DNA of 64,000 nt from Gemmatimonadaceae bacterium (GTDB lineage Bacteria; Gemmatimonadota; Gemmatimonadetes; Gemmatimonadales; Gemmatimonadaceae), in NCBI GenBank assembly GCA_036273715.1, contig DASUHB010000033.1, positions 1-64,000 of the forward strand, read 5' to 3'. Below are positions 9,229 through 17,263 of the stretch, piece by piece. The position numbers and the translations under genes were made by a program. The number at the start of each line of letters is the position of its first letter. Position 1 is the stretch's first letter. The notes under the pieces are model-generated. The model searched no databases. It was given only the letters and a program-made list of their open reading frames with translations, and had not been told where the DNA came from.

Positions 9229-11232
9229 ATGCCGCGCGCATCCATCTTGTGGAGCGAGCGGACGAATCGGCGCGGGTCGGCGCTGATCCTCGTCCTGCTC
9301 CTAACCGTCACTCTGGCGGCGATCGCGTTGTCGGCGATCCTGCTCACCGGAAGCTCGACGATTCTCACGCACTCGTTCGATCGCGAGCGCGATTATCGCT
9401 ACGCAGCCGAAGCAGGCCTGGCGATGGGCAAGTCCGCTCTGAGCAAGGACACGAGCATCCACCTGCCCGACAGTGGGTACGTGACGGTGATTTCTAACGG
9501 AACCATCACGGGCGCCGACGGGAACGTGATCCCGAACCTGCACGTCAACGTCTATGCGGGCTACTCGGGCAACGTGACAGGCGAGTTTGGACAGTATGCG
9601 AGCGTCGTGTCGGAGGCGTTCGACTCCAGCGGCGCGCGGTACGTTCGTCGTCTCGAGCTGGCCGCGGAGAACTTCGCGCGCTACGCGATGTTCACCAACA
9701 CGTTCCCGGCGGGCTTGTGCTATTCGACCGGCGAATTCATTCGCGGCCGAGCGCACAGCAATCAGGGGTGGTACTCGTGCGGGACGCCGACGTACTACGA
9801 CACAGTGTCGGCGGTGGGGAGCATATCGGGCGGATCGCCGATCTTCGAGAAGGGAAAGATCAGCGGTGCGTCGGTGATTCCAATTCCGCCGGTCTCGAAG
9901 CTGGCGATCCTCCAGTCTTACGCAGCAGGGGCGAATCTCGACGTGATCTCCCAGGGGACGAACCTCAGCAACGTTCGCACGCGCATCGAGTTCGTCGGAG
10001 TCGATTTGGACAACGACGGGACGATCGATGGCGCTAACGAAGGTTTCGTCCGAGTCTATCAGGCCAACGCCGCGTACGCCGGCCGCGTGCGCGTGAAGGA
10101 CTCCGTCATCAACGGCCAGAATGTGCCGCCGGACTCGTTGTGTGGAGACTGGCACCTCGAGGATGGTGAACTGAGGTTCTTCCCGACCTTCGTCCACGGC
10201 GAGGCGTGGTTCAAGAGCCAGATCAGTTCTGGAGAGCTGTCTAGCTCTCCGATCGACACGGTTCACACTGCGTCAGCGGTGACCACGAGCGAGCGCGACA
10301 AGATCATGTCGCACACTGGATTTCGCTGCTATCCGGCTGGCGATCCCCATCTCGTGTCGAGCGAGCGGCGTCACGCGCTGCCCGTGCAGGGACCTGCGTC
10401 GTGGCAAAAAGGCGGCGATGATACGACGTTCACGGACAGCACGGTCTACGGCTACTGGCAGGCGTGGGGCGGCAACAATGCGCCGGTCGTTACGGCGTTC
10501 AACGCGATCACGGATACGCTCTACATCGGCTACAAGCATCAAGCGGACGATGCGCGGCTGTGGCCGTTGGACCGTTCACTCAACCCGAGCTCGAAGGGTG
10601 TGATTCACACGCACGGGCCGGTCGCACTCAACGGTGTGCTTCGAGGCTGGGTGACCCTGTACGCCCAGACCTATGGTTCTGCTCAGGGGACCGTGCTGTT
10701 GATCGACGACCTGGTGTATGCACAGGATCCGGCATCGGTTCTGTGCGCGAACCTGTTCGGCGTCATTGCGGACACGAGCATTATGATCGCGGACAACGGG
10801 ATCAACTCGCCGCTACGGTCGGGCAAGAACGGCTCGACATATCGCTGGACAGACGGCAATGACAATGGGATGCTGACCGCGAACAACTTCGTGTTCCACG
10901 GTGTGACGATGAGCCGAACCGGGACTGTCGGTGTCGAGAACTACGATCAGCATCCTGAAGGGTCGGCGACATTCGGCAACTGCAACACGGCGCACACAGG
11001 TCGCGGATGCATCCAGCAGGCAGGGGGAGTGATCGAGAACTTCATCAGCGCGACGTACAGCGACAACTATGATGGCTTTGGTGAAAACCGAAGTGTCGAC
11101 CAGTGCTTGAACACACAATCACCGCCGTACTTTCCGACAACTGGGCGGTATTTGAATAACCGCTTTTCAGAGATCGACCCGGCGCGTTTCGACGTGGCGA
11201 CGCTATTCAGCAAGCTGCAGTCGGGCAATTGA
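9229..11232 (+). CDS. Large PilX-type pilus assembly protein
   Basis: The 667-residue product has a basic start, RRGSALILVLLLTVTLAAIALS as the N-terminal hydrophobic helix, and an AAEAGLAMGKSAL segment typical of PilX-like proteins, which lack the prepilin Glu5 consensus. The rest (about 130-667) is a long exported part rich in Gly, Asn, Thr and Ser, with a DLDNDGTIDGANEG stretch resembling a calcium-binding loop near residue 260-270. PilX proteins are usually about 150-250 residues, so this one is unusually large and may replace a PilY1-type tip protein, which is absent here. AGGAG at 9216-9220 picks the ATG at 9229. Confidence 0.75.
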   Translation: MPRASILWSERTNRRGSALILVLLLTVTLAAIALSAILLTGSSTILTHSFDRERDYRYAAEAGLAMGKSALSKDTSIHLPDSGYVTVISNGTITGADGNVIPNLHVNVYAGYSGNVTGEFGQYASVVSEAFDSSGARYVRRLELAAENFARYAMFTNTFPAGLCYSTGEFIRGRAHSNQGWYSCGTPTYYDTVSAVGSISGGSPIFEKGKISGASVIPIPPVSKLAILQSYAAGANLDVISQGTNLSNVRTRIEFVGVDLDNDGTIDGANEGFVRVYQANAAYAGRVRVKDSVINGQNVPPDSLCGDWHLEDGELRFFPTFVHGEAWFKSQISSGELSSSPIDTVHTASAVTTSERDKIMSHTGFRCYPAGDPHLVSSERRHALPVQGPASWQKGGDDTTFTDSTVYGYWQAWGGNNAPVVTAFNAITDTLYIGYKHQADDARLWPLDRSLNPSSKGVIHTHGPVALNGVLRGWVTLYAQTYGSAQGTVLLIDDLVYAQDPASVLCANLFGVIADTSIMIADNGINSPLRSGKNGSTYRWTDGNDNGMLTANNFVFHGVTMSRTGTVGVENYDQHPEGSATFGNCNTAHTGRGCIQQAGGVIENFISATYSDNYDGFGENRSVDQCLNTQSPPYFPTTGRYLNNRFSEIDPARFDVATLFSKLQSGN

Positions 11233-11370
11233 GTCGCAGTCGTTGGTGCAAGCCAAGCGAGCCCGGGTCCGACTTACGGATGCGGGCTCGTTTGCTAATG
11301 TGCGCCGCACTGGCAGTTGGATCGAAACGCAGCCATTTTTGCAGGAGATTCCTCGTGGAGCTCCTCTCCA

Positions 11371-12480
11371 ATGGCTCAGACCGCAGTTCAGCAGACGCTC
11401 AAGCGCACGCCGTTCTACGACGTCCACGTGTCGCTGGGTGCCAAGATGGTTCCGTTTGCCGGGTACGAGATGCCCGTACAGTATCCAACCGGGATCACTG
11501 CGGAGCACCGGGCAGTTCGTGAGCACTGCGGGTTGTTCGATGTGAGCCATATGGGCGAGTTCGAAGTGTCCGGCGCCGATGCCATCGCGTTCGCGACAAA
11601 GGTGACGTCGAATGACGTGGCGGCACTCGCGGTTGGTCAGGTGCAGTACTCGACGATTCTGAACGACCGGGGAACGATCGAGGACGATTGCCTGGTCTAT
11701 CGGTTTGCCGATCGTCTGATGCTCGTGGTGAACGCGTCGAACAAGGACAAGGATCTGGAGCACATTCGGCGCTCGCTCGGGCAACTGCAATGCACGGTGT
11801 CGGATGTGAGCGATCAGACCGCACTCCTGGCGCTCCAGGGGCCTAACGCAGAGAAGCTGCTGCAGCCGCAGGTGTCGGTCGAGCTGGCGTCGATGGCGTA
11901 TTACCACTTCGCGGTGGGCGAGGTTGCGGGCGCTCCGGCGGTCATCTCTCGGACCGGCTACACCGGCGAGGACGGATTCGAGCTTTACTTCTCGCCCAAG
12001 CACGCGGCACACGTGTGGAGCGCACTGGCGGCTCACGGCGTGACGCCGGCCGGTCTCGGATGCCGCGATACCCTGCGTCTCGAGATGGGAATGGCGCTCT
12101 ACGGCAACGACATCGACGATACGACGACGCCGCTCGAAGCGGGGCTCGGCTGGGTGGTGAAGTTAGGCAAGGGCGATTTCGTCGGGCGGGACGCGCTGGT
12201 GGCGCAGAAGGAGTGCGGCGTGCCGCGCCGTCTCGTCGGGTTCACGACCGCCGAGCGGAGCTTCCCGCGGCACGGGTATCCGGTGTTCGTTGGTGGAGCG
12301 GCGTCGGGTACCGTGTGCAGCGGCACCATGAGTCCATCGTTGGGCATCCCGATCGGCACCTGCTACGTCCCGACCGCCTCGGCCAAGCCGGGCACTGCGC
12401 TCGAGATCGAGATCCGCGGGCAGCGCGTAGCGGCGGAGGTGGTCCGGACGCCGTTCTACACGCACGGCACTCATCACTAG
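11371..12480 (+). CDS. gcvT: Aminomethyltransferase (glycine cleavage T protein)
   Basis: GcvT releases ammonia from the aminomethyl-lipoyl H protein and makes methylene-tetrahydrofolate. The 369-residue sequence has YDVHVSLGAKMVPFAGYEMP, the DVSHMGEF block, GYTGEDGFEL and GLGCRDTLRLEMG, all diagnostic. The ATG at 11371 (MAQTAVQQTLKRTP) gives the usual length; an in-frame start at 11317 would add a non-conserved extension. gcvH and gcvP are not in the window. A 138-base gap separates it from the pilin operon. Confidence 0.96.
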   Translation: MAQTAVQQTLKRTPFYDVHVSLGAKMVPFAGYEMPVQYPTGITAEHRAVREHCGLFDVSHMGEFEVSGADAIAFATKVTSNDVAALAVGQVQYSTILNDRGTIEDDCLVYRFADRLMLVVNASNKDKDLEHIRRSLGQLQCTVSDVSDQTALLALQGPNAEKLLQPQVSVELASMAYYHFAVGEVAGAPAVISRTGYTGEDGFELYFSPKHAAHVWSALAAHGVTPAGLGCRDTLRLEMGMALYGNDIDDTTTPLEAGLGWVVKLGKGDFVGRDALVAQKECGVPRRLVGFTTAERSFPRHGYPVFVGGAASGTVCSGTMSPSLGIPIGTCYVPTASAKPGTALEIEIRGQRVAAEVVRTPFYTHGTHH

Positions 12481-12557
12481 CCGGCCGGACGCGTGGCGCA
12501 GCGGTGCGGCGCCACGTTCGCCGTTCGCTCGTTCGCCTAACGTAGGAGTGCCCTCGC

Positions 12558-13064
12558 ATGCGGATCGCGATCCTCACGGTGTCGGACGCCGGATCGAAAG
12601 GCGAGCGCGCGGACCTGTCCGGCGACGCCATCGCCCGTTGGGCGAACGATCGCGGCGCCGCGGTCGCCGCGCGCGCAATCGTGCCGGACGACACGTCGCG
12701 CATCGTGTCGATCCTGGCGGACTGGTGCGATGGCGACGGAGCTGACCTGGTGGTGACGACGGGTGGGACGGGCCTCGCGCCGCGCGACGTCACTCCGGAG
12801 GCGACGCGCGCCGTCGTCGAGCGTGAGGCGCCGGGGATCGCGGAGCGGATCAGAGTCTTGTCGCTCGAGCGATTCCCGCGGGCGGCGCTGTCGCGAGGCA
12901 TCGCGGGGACGCGCGCGCGGACGTTGATCGTGAATTTGCCCGGGTCGCCAGGTGGCGTGCGCGACGGCCTTGCGGCGCTCGACGCGATCATCGATCACGC
13001 GATAGACATTCTGCGTGGAAACGTGACGGAGCATCGGGCCGCGGGCGGAGAGCCGGCTGCATGA
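12558..13064 (+). CDS. mog: Molybdopterin adenylyltransferase-like protein (MogA/MoaB)
   Basis: This 168-residue protein belongs to the MogA/MoaB family that adenylylates molybdopterin before metal insertion. The nucleotide/molybdopterin-binding motif TTGGTGLAPRDVTPEA lies at about residues 72-87, and LPGSPGGVRDGL near the end is also conserved. The remaining cofactor genes (moeA, mobA, mobB) are about 37 kb away. Its stop overlaps the start of the sigma54 activator gene (ATGA), an unusual partner. Confidence 0.88.
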   Translation: MRIAILTVSDAGSKGERADLSGDAIARWANDRGAAVAARAIVPDDTSRIVSILADWCDGDGADLVVTTGGTGLAPRDVTPEATRAVVEREAPGIAERIRVLSLERFPRAALSRGIAGTRARTLIVNLPGSPGGVRDGLAALDAIIDHAIDILRGNVTEHRAAGGEPAA

Positions 13065-14629
13065 AGGTTTTGCTCACGCTGGCCGACGTCGAGCCCGCGG
13101 TGCGGCTGAACGCGCTGCTCGAAGGCGCGGGCTATCAGACTACGCTGGTGTCGCCGATGGACGATGTGCCGAGCGCGATTCGTCGTGAGAAGCCCGACGT
13201 GATCGTCCTCACGGGCGCGCTCACCGACGTGGCCAACATCCAGTTGGTCAAACGACAGCAGTGGGATGGCGCGGCGGTGGTCGGACTGGCTGATCTCGAT
13301 GATCCGACGGTGCACGATCGGCTGCGCGCGATCGGATACGTCGAGGTGTACGCGAAGCCCATCGATTTGGACGAGGTCTTTGCCGGTATCCGGCGCATCC
13401 TCGATCGAAGGCGGCTGTCGCTCGACACCGGCCTCATTGGCGAGAGTGAGGCGATCCGCGAGGTGATGGTCAAGATCGAGCAGATGGCTCCGGTGTCGAG
13501 CACCGTCTTGATCGAGGGCGAGAGTGGAACGGGGAAGGAACTGGTCGCGCGCGCGGTGCACCGGCTCAGTCCTCGTCGGGGGAAGCCGTTCATCGCGGTG
13601 AACATTGGCGCGCTGCCCGAAACGCTGATGGACAGCGAGCTGTTCGGGCACGAGAAGGGGTCGTTCACCGGCGCGGCGGAGCGAAGGTTAGGCCGGTTCG
13701 AGCTGGCGAACGGAGGTACGCTGTTCCTCGACGAGGTGGGCGAGGCTCCGTTGTCGACGCAGGTCAAGCTGCTGCGAGTGCTCGAGCAACGGGAAGTGAC
13801 GCGCGTCGGGGGCACGCAGCCGTTTCGGGTTGATGTCCGGGTGTTGGCGGCGACGAACAGGCCGCTGCGCGACCACGTTGAGACGGGCGAGTTCCGGGCC
13901 GACCTCTACTACCGGCTGAACGTGCTGAACATCTACTTGCCGCCGCTTCGAGACCGGCAAGAAGACATCCCGTTGCTCGTGCGCCAGTTCGTCCAGGAAT
14001 TCTCTGCCCAACACGAGCGGCCGTTCCACGGCATTTCGGCCGAGGCGATGCAGCGGTTAGTCGAGTATTCGTGGCCTGGGAACATCCGGCAGCTGCGGAA
14101 TCTGGTCGAGAGCATGGTGGTGTTGTCGCCGGGGCACGAGATCACGGCGAAGGACATTCCGCGGGAGATCCGAGACGGTGCGGCGCGGTTTCTTCCCGTT
14201 CCCGTTGGGCGGTTGGGCAACGCGCCGGGGCGGGCAGAGGAGGCCGCGATGGGCGGCCGTGAGCTCGAATTCATCATCCGGAGTCTGGTCGAGTTGAAGC
14301 TGCAGGTGGAGGAGTTGAAGAGACGGATGGGTGACGAGCGGGTGGCATCTTCTGCGCTGTCGACCGGCGTTTCCCGCGACGTGCTGGTTGGAGAAGTCGT
14401 GCCGAGCACGCCGCCGGTGGCGGCGATCGAACCGAAGGATCAGCCGGCCGCGCCTAACGTGATCAGCATCCGGCCGGGCATGAGCATGGCGGAGATCGAG
14501 CGTGCGGCGATCGAGTCTGCGCTTCGGGAGACGCGGGGCAACCGAAGAAAAGCCGCAGACATGTTGGGCATCGGCGAGCGGACGCTGTACAGAAAGTTAA
14601 AGGAGTATAACCTGCCCGAGTATCCGTAG
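13061..14629 (+). CDS. Sigma54-dependent activator (NtrC family) with a degenerate receiver domain
   Basis: The 522-residue regulator has three parts: a receiver-like domain (about 1-120), an AAA+ sigma54 activation domain (about 125-370) and a Fis-type helix-turn-helix (about 475-520). The ATPase is intact: Walker A GESGTGKE, the sigma54-contact loop GSFTGA (common variant of GAFTGA) and Walker [10 protein letters not shown]. In the receiver the usual phosphoacceptor Asp (pattern PDVIVL-D) is Thr51, so it is probably not controlled by phosphorylation. A linker of about 100 residues with a predicted coiled segment ([19 protein letters not shown]) precedes the HTH. Targets are unknown; no partner histidine kinase is present. 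Confidence 0.9.
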   Translation: MKVLLTLADVEPAVRLNALLEGAGYQTTLVSPMDDVPSAIRREKPDVIVLTGALTDVANIQLVKRQQWDGAAVVGLADLDDPTVHDRLRAIGYVEVYAKPIDLDEVFAGIRRILDRRRLSLDTGLIGESEAIREVMVKIEQMAPVSSTVLIEGESGTGKELVARAVHRLSPRRGKPFIAVNIGALPETLMDSELFGHEKGSFTGAAERRLGRFELANGGTLFLDEVGEAPLSTQVKLLRVLEQREVTRVGGTQPFRVDVRVLAATNRPLRDHVETGEFRADLYYRLNVLNIYLPPLRDRQEDIPLLVRQFVQEFSAQHERPFHGISAEAMQRLVEYSWPGNIRQLRNLVESMVVLSPGHEITAKDIPREIRDGAARFLPVPVGRLGNAPGRAEEAAMGGRELEFIIRSLVELKLQVEELKRRMGDERVASSALSTGVSRDVLVGEVVPSTPPVAAIEPKDQPAAPNVISIRPGMSMAEIERAAIESALRETRGNRRKAADMLGIGERTLYRKLKEYNLPEYP

Positions 14630-14641
14630 CGCAACTGTCGC

Positions 14642-14669
14642 TTGCATTTAGGCACTGTTGTAGGAATAT
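14642..14669 (+). promoter_or_regulatory. Candidate sigma70-type promoter
   Basis: TTGCAT (14642-14647), a 16-base spacer and GAATAT (14664-14669) lie just after the sigma54 activator gene, in a locally AT-rich stretch. It would drive the uncharacterised gene at 14799. TTGC-type -35 elements recur at three other candidate promoters in this window (24701, 28048, 62874). Confidence 0.38.
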
Positions 14670-14798
14670 TGTCTGACCACATTCCGAAAGTGAAACGCGC
14701 CGTAACCTCCCCGCCCGGTCGGAGTGACGGCGGTCGTGTTAGTCTCCGTTCGTACCCGCCGTACCTCGTTCTCCCGCGTTCGCCAAGTCAGGTTCCTC

Positions 14799-15530
14799 GT
14801 GTCTGTGCCGCTCAACGCGCCGACGCCGTCGTCGCAGCCCGTGTCGCCGATCGCCGGCAGCGTCTTGCCGCTGCGGCGAGCGGAAGAGCTGTTGGTTACG
14901 CTGCCCGGCGTGTTGGCGGCGCGGATCGTGGCGAGCGAGAGCGGCGCCGTGAGCGAAGTGCATTTGCTGACGAGCGCCGAGGTGAATCCGAAGCAGACGG
15001 TGCGCAACGTGGAGAGTGCGTTGTTAGCACACCTCGGCATGCGGGTGGATCACCGGAAGATTTCGGTGGCGACGACGGTGGAACCTCAGAAGACAGCGGA
15101 AGCGAAGGCGCTCTCTGAGAGCGCGGCGGCGGAGGCCGCGGCGGCGGCTCGTCGGCGGTTCTATTTCGAGGACGTGGAAGTGCGGCGATCGCGGAGTCGG
15201 GGCGTGACGTGTCGAGTGACGCTGCGCAAGGCGGAGCAGTCTTACATCGGGGAATCAGAGGGATCGGAATCCGAACGCTCGCGGGCCGAGTTGGCCGCGC
15301 GAGCTGCTGTCGTCGCGATCAGCCAGGCTGAGGGCGACGCGCATGCGTTGACGCTCGATGGTGCGCGGTTGATCGATGCGTTCGAGCGCGAGTTCGTTTT
15401 CGTCGGAATCACGGTGCGTGTCGGGCGCGAGAGCATGCTGCTCACGGGCAGTTGCGAGATCCGGGAAAGTCCGGAGACGGCGAGTGTGCTCGCGGTGCTC
15501 GACGCAACGAATCGGTGGATCGGACGGTAG
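14799..15530 (+). CDS. Uncharacterised protein with a possible ACT-like N-terminal module
   Basis: I do not recognise a named family. From GTG 14799 the product has 243 residues. The N-terminal half holds a compact segment, PGVLAARIVASESGAVSEVH followed by NPKQTVRNVESALLAHLG and VDHRKISVA, which I recall from uncharacterised bacterial proteins. A low-complexity Ala-rich helix (AAAEAAAAARRR) links it to a C-terminal alpha/beta part ending LDATNRWIGR that repeats an AVLDATNRW-type helix. There is no signal peptide or membrane segment, so it is cytoplasmic. A GTG at 14724 is an alternative start. It lies between the sigma54 activator and the HD-GYP leader. Confidence 0.7.
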   Translation: MSVPLNAPTPSSQPVSPIAGSVLPLRRAEELLVTLPGVLAARIVASESGAVSEVHLLTSAEVNPKQTVRNVESALLAHLGMRVDHRKISVATTVEPQKTAEAKALSESAAAEAAAAARRRFYFEDVEVRRSRSRGVTCRVTLRKAEQSYIGESEGSESERSRAELAARAAVVAISQAEGDAHALTLDGARLIDAFEREFVFVGITVRVGRESMLLTGSCEIRESPETASVLAVLDATNRWIGR

Positions 15531-15797
15531 CGGTGGTGGCGAGGGGCCGTGGGACCCGGCTGAGGCAGGGTCGCTGCGGCGTGCATCGTCGGTAGAAGGG
15601 ACGGCTGTCCGGTGGTGCGTCATTCCTGCGGTACGACTCTCAACCGTTCTCACAACACGATCGATACTAACGACTAACAACCCCCGATCCTCGGCTGAGC
15701 GAAGCTGAGCGGGCAGGGCCACGTAGTTGAGCGGAGCCGACCTTCAGCACAACTGGCAGGTGCCAGGTGTGACTTCACGAAAGGGAGGTGACGCGAA
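15531..15797. other. Structured non-coding leader with GCTGAGCG repeats
   Basis: This stretch lies upstream of a 23-codon ORF and the HD-GYP gene and has no longer gene I can support. GCTGAGCG occurs at 15694-15701 and 15704-15711 and as GTTGAGCG at 15726-15733. TCGGCT (15691-15696) pairs with AGCCGA (15735-15740), enclosing the repeats. CTGGCA (15753-15758) and TGCCAG (15761-15766) form a second hairpin 17 bases before the Shine-Dalgarno. I could not match it to a riboswitch class I know; it may be a regulatory leader. Confidence 0.4.
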
Positions 15798-15869
15798 ATG
15801 TCGTTCTTGACCCAGCTCGTAACGTCGATGTACGCGGTCGTTGCGTCTGACACCGCACACTGGTGGTAA
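15798..15869 (+). CDS. 23-residue small ORF with near-perfect Shine-Dalgarno
   Basis: ATG at 15798 begins a 23-codon ORF ending TAA at 15867-15869; the peptide starts MSFLTQLVTS and ends HWW. GGGAGGTGA (15783-15791) lies six bases before the ATG, the strongest ribosome-binding site in the window, with an AT-rich-free but clean spacer. It is followed at once by a weak hairpin and a CTCTTTTT run, then the HD-GYP gene 41 bases on. It could be a regulatory leader peptide (tandem Trp codons at the end) or a free small protein. No protein homology is known to me. Confidence 0.5.
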   Translation: MSFLTQLVTSMYAVVASDTAHWW

Positions 15870-15896
15870 GACCCGGGGACGGGGGTTCCTCTTTTT
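15870..15896 (+). terminator. Possible attenuator between small ORF and HD-GYP gene
   Basis: GACCC (15870-15874) can pair with GGGTT (15883-15887, one G-U pair) over an 8-base loop and is followed by CCTCTTTTT. The stem is weak but this is one of the few T-runs in the window. Its place directly after the small ORF stop suggests transcriptional attenuation of the downstream gene. Confidence 0.3.
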
Positions 15897-15910
15897 CGCA
15901 AGCGGTGCGA

Positions 15911-17242
15911 ATGAACCGGGTGCGACTGTACGTGTCGGGTGTGGCGTTGGGCGCCGTGGCTGCTGCCATCTGCGTCTATTGGGTCGCGCCGGTGGTCGAT
16001 GCCGGTTCGATTCGGGCCGCGCTGTGGATGTCCGGGTTGTCGGTGTTCGCGCTGCTGTTGGTGTACCAGTTGCCGGCCGGCGCCGGCGGGTCGATCGGGT
16101 TCATCCCGTTCACGGCCACGGCGCTACTCTCACCCAATTGGATCGCGGTGGTCGCGGTCGCGGTGACGAACATCATCACCGAGATCATCAGCATTCGCGA
16201 CGGAGTCAAGAAGGTTTTCAACGTGGTGCAGATGTCGCTGGCGACCTCGCTGGCGGTACTGTCGTACTTGTTGTTAGGCGGGAAGCCGTTGTTGCAGTAC
16301 AGCGGGATGAGCGCGCCGCAGGCGCTGGCGACGGTCGGCGTGCCGTTCTCGGTGATGGTCATCGTGTTCGTGGCCGTGAACACCGTGGCGGTGAGTGGCG
16401 CGATCGCGACCAACGACAGCAAGAACCTGTTGAAGGTCTGGCGCCAGAATCACCTGGGCAGCCTGGCGTACGACGTGCTCGCGAGTCCGGTGGCGTTCCT
16501 GCTCGCGTGGTGCTACGCGCGCTTCGGCGCCTTCGGCGCGTTGGTACTCGCGCTGCCGCTGTTGGGCGTGCGACAGTTGTACAAGACGAACCGGCAGCTC
16601 GAGCGGGTCAACCAGGAGCTGCTCGAGTTGATGGTCAAGGCGATCGAAGCGCGCGATCCGTACACCTCCGGTCACTCGCGGCGCGTGTCGCACTATGCGA
16701 AGCTCATCGCTCGTGCGTTAGGCCTGTCGTCGCGCGAAATCGAACGGATCGCGACCGCGGCGCTGCTGCACGACGTCGGCAAGATCCACGAGATTTACGC
16801 GCCGATTCTGCGCAAGCCGGACAAGCTCACGGCGGACGAGTGGGCGGTGATGCAGACGCACCCGATCAAGAGCGCGGAGCTGGTGTCGACCGTGTCGCAG
16901 CTCCGCGATCTGGTGCTGCCGGTGCGGCACCACCACGAGAACTGGGACGGCAGCGGGTATCCGGACGGCCTGGCCGGCGAGCAGATTCCGTTAGGCTCTC
17001 GCGTCGTGCTGATCGCGGACACGATCGACGCCATGACGACGGACCGCCCCTACCGTAAGGCGTTAGGCGAGGTGCAGGTGCGGTCGGAGCTGGCCAAGTA
17101 TCGCGGCCGCCAGTTCGACCCGAAAATCTGCGACGAGCTGCTCGCCAGTCCGATGTTCGGCCTGCTGTTTGCCTCGCCCGCGCAACGCGACGCCGCGCCC
17201 GCTTCGCGGCCCAAGGACATCTCGATCGCGCAGCTCGCCTGA
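15911..17242 (+). CDS. Membrane-bound HD-GYP domain phosphodiesterase
   Basis: The 443-residue protein has an N-terminal membrane part with about six hydrophobic segments (roughly residues 5-210), then a short coiled linker (RQLERVNQELLELMVKAIEA) and a complete HD-GYP domain. The metal residues are in GHSRRVSHY, LLHDVGKI, the later HHENWDGSGYPDG with the GYP motif, and ADTIDAMTTDRPYRKAL. HD-GYP enzymes hydrolyse cyclic-di-GMP to GMP or pGpG. It therefore fits the probable cyclic-di-GMP riboswitch at 59.7 kb. ATG 15911 is preferred; an in-frame GTG at 15863 would overlap the small ORF. The leader suggests RNA-level regulation. Confidence 0.9.
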   Translation: MNRVRLYVSGVALGAVAAAICVYWVAPVVDAGSIRAALWMSGLSVFALLLVYQLPAGAGGSIGFIPFTATALLSPNWIAVVAVAVTNIITEIISIRDGVKKVFNVVQMSLATSLAVLSYLLLGGKPLLQYSGMSAPQALATVGVPFSVMVIVFVAVNTVAVSGAIATNDSKNLLKVWRQNHLGSLAYDVLASPVAFLLAWCYARFGAFGALVLALPLLGVRQLYKTNRQLERVNQELLELMVKAIEARDPYTSGHSRRVSHYAKLIARALGLSSREIERIATAALLHDVGKIHEIYAPILRKPDKLTADEWAVMQTHPIKSAELVSTVSQLRDLVLPVRHHHENWDGSGYPDGLAGEQIPLGSRVVLIADTIDAMTTDRPYRKALGEVQVRSELAKYRGRQFDPKICDELLASPMFGLLFASPAQRDAAPASRPKDISIAQLA

Positions 17243-17263
17243 CGGCGCCGCCGCGGCGGCGTC
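17241..17263. terminator. Bidirectional hairpin between convergent genes
   Basis: GACGGCGCCGCCGCGGCGGC continuing to GTC contains a 14-base perfect palindrome (GCCGCCGCGGCGGC) between the HD-GYP stop and the stop of the convergent BTAD regulator. There is no T-run, so termination would need Rho or a strand-independent mechanism. Confidence 0.4.

Noticed and set aside
8117-9241. 374-residue minus-strand frame over the PilW-like gene
   Set aside because: Arg- and His-rich composition typical of an antisense shadow; the plus-strand frame has clear prepilin motifs.
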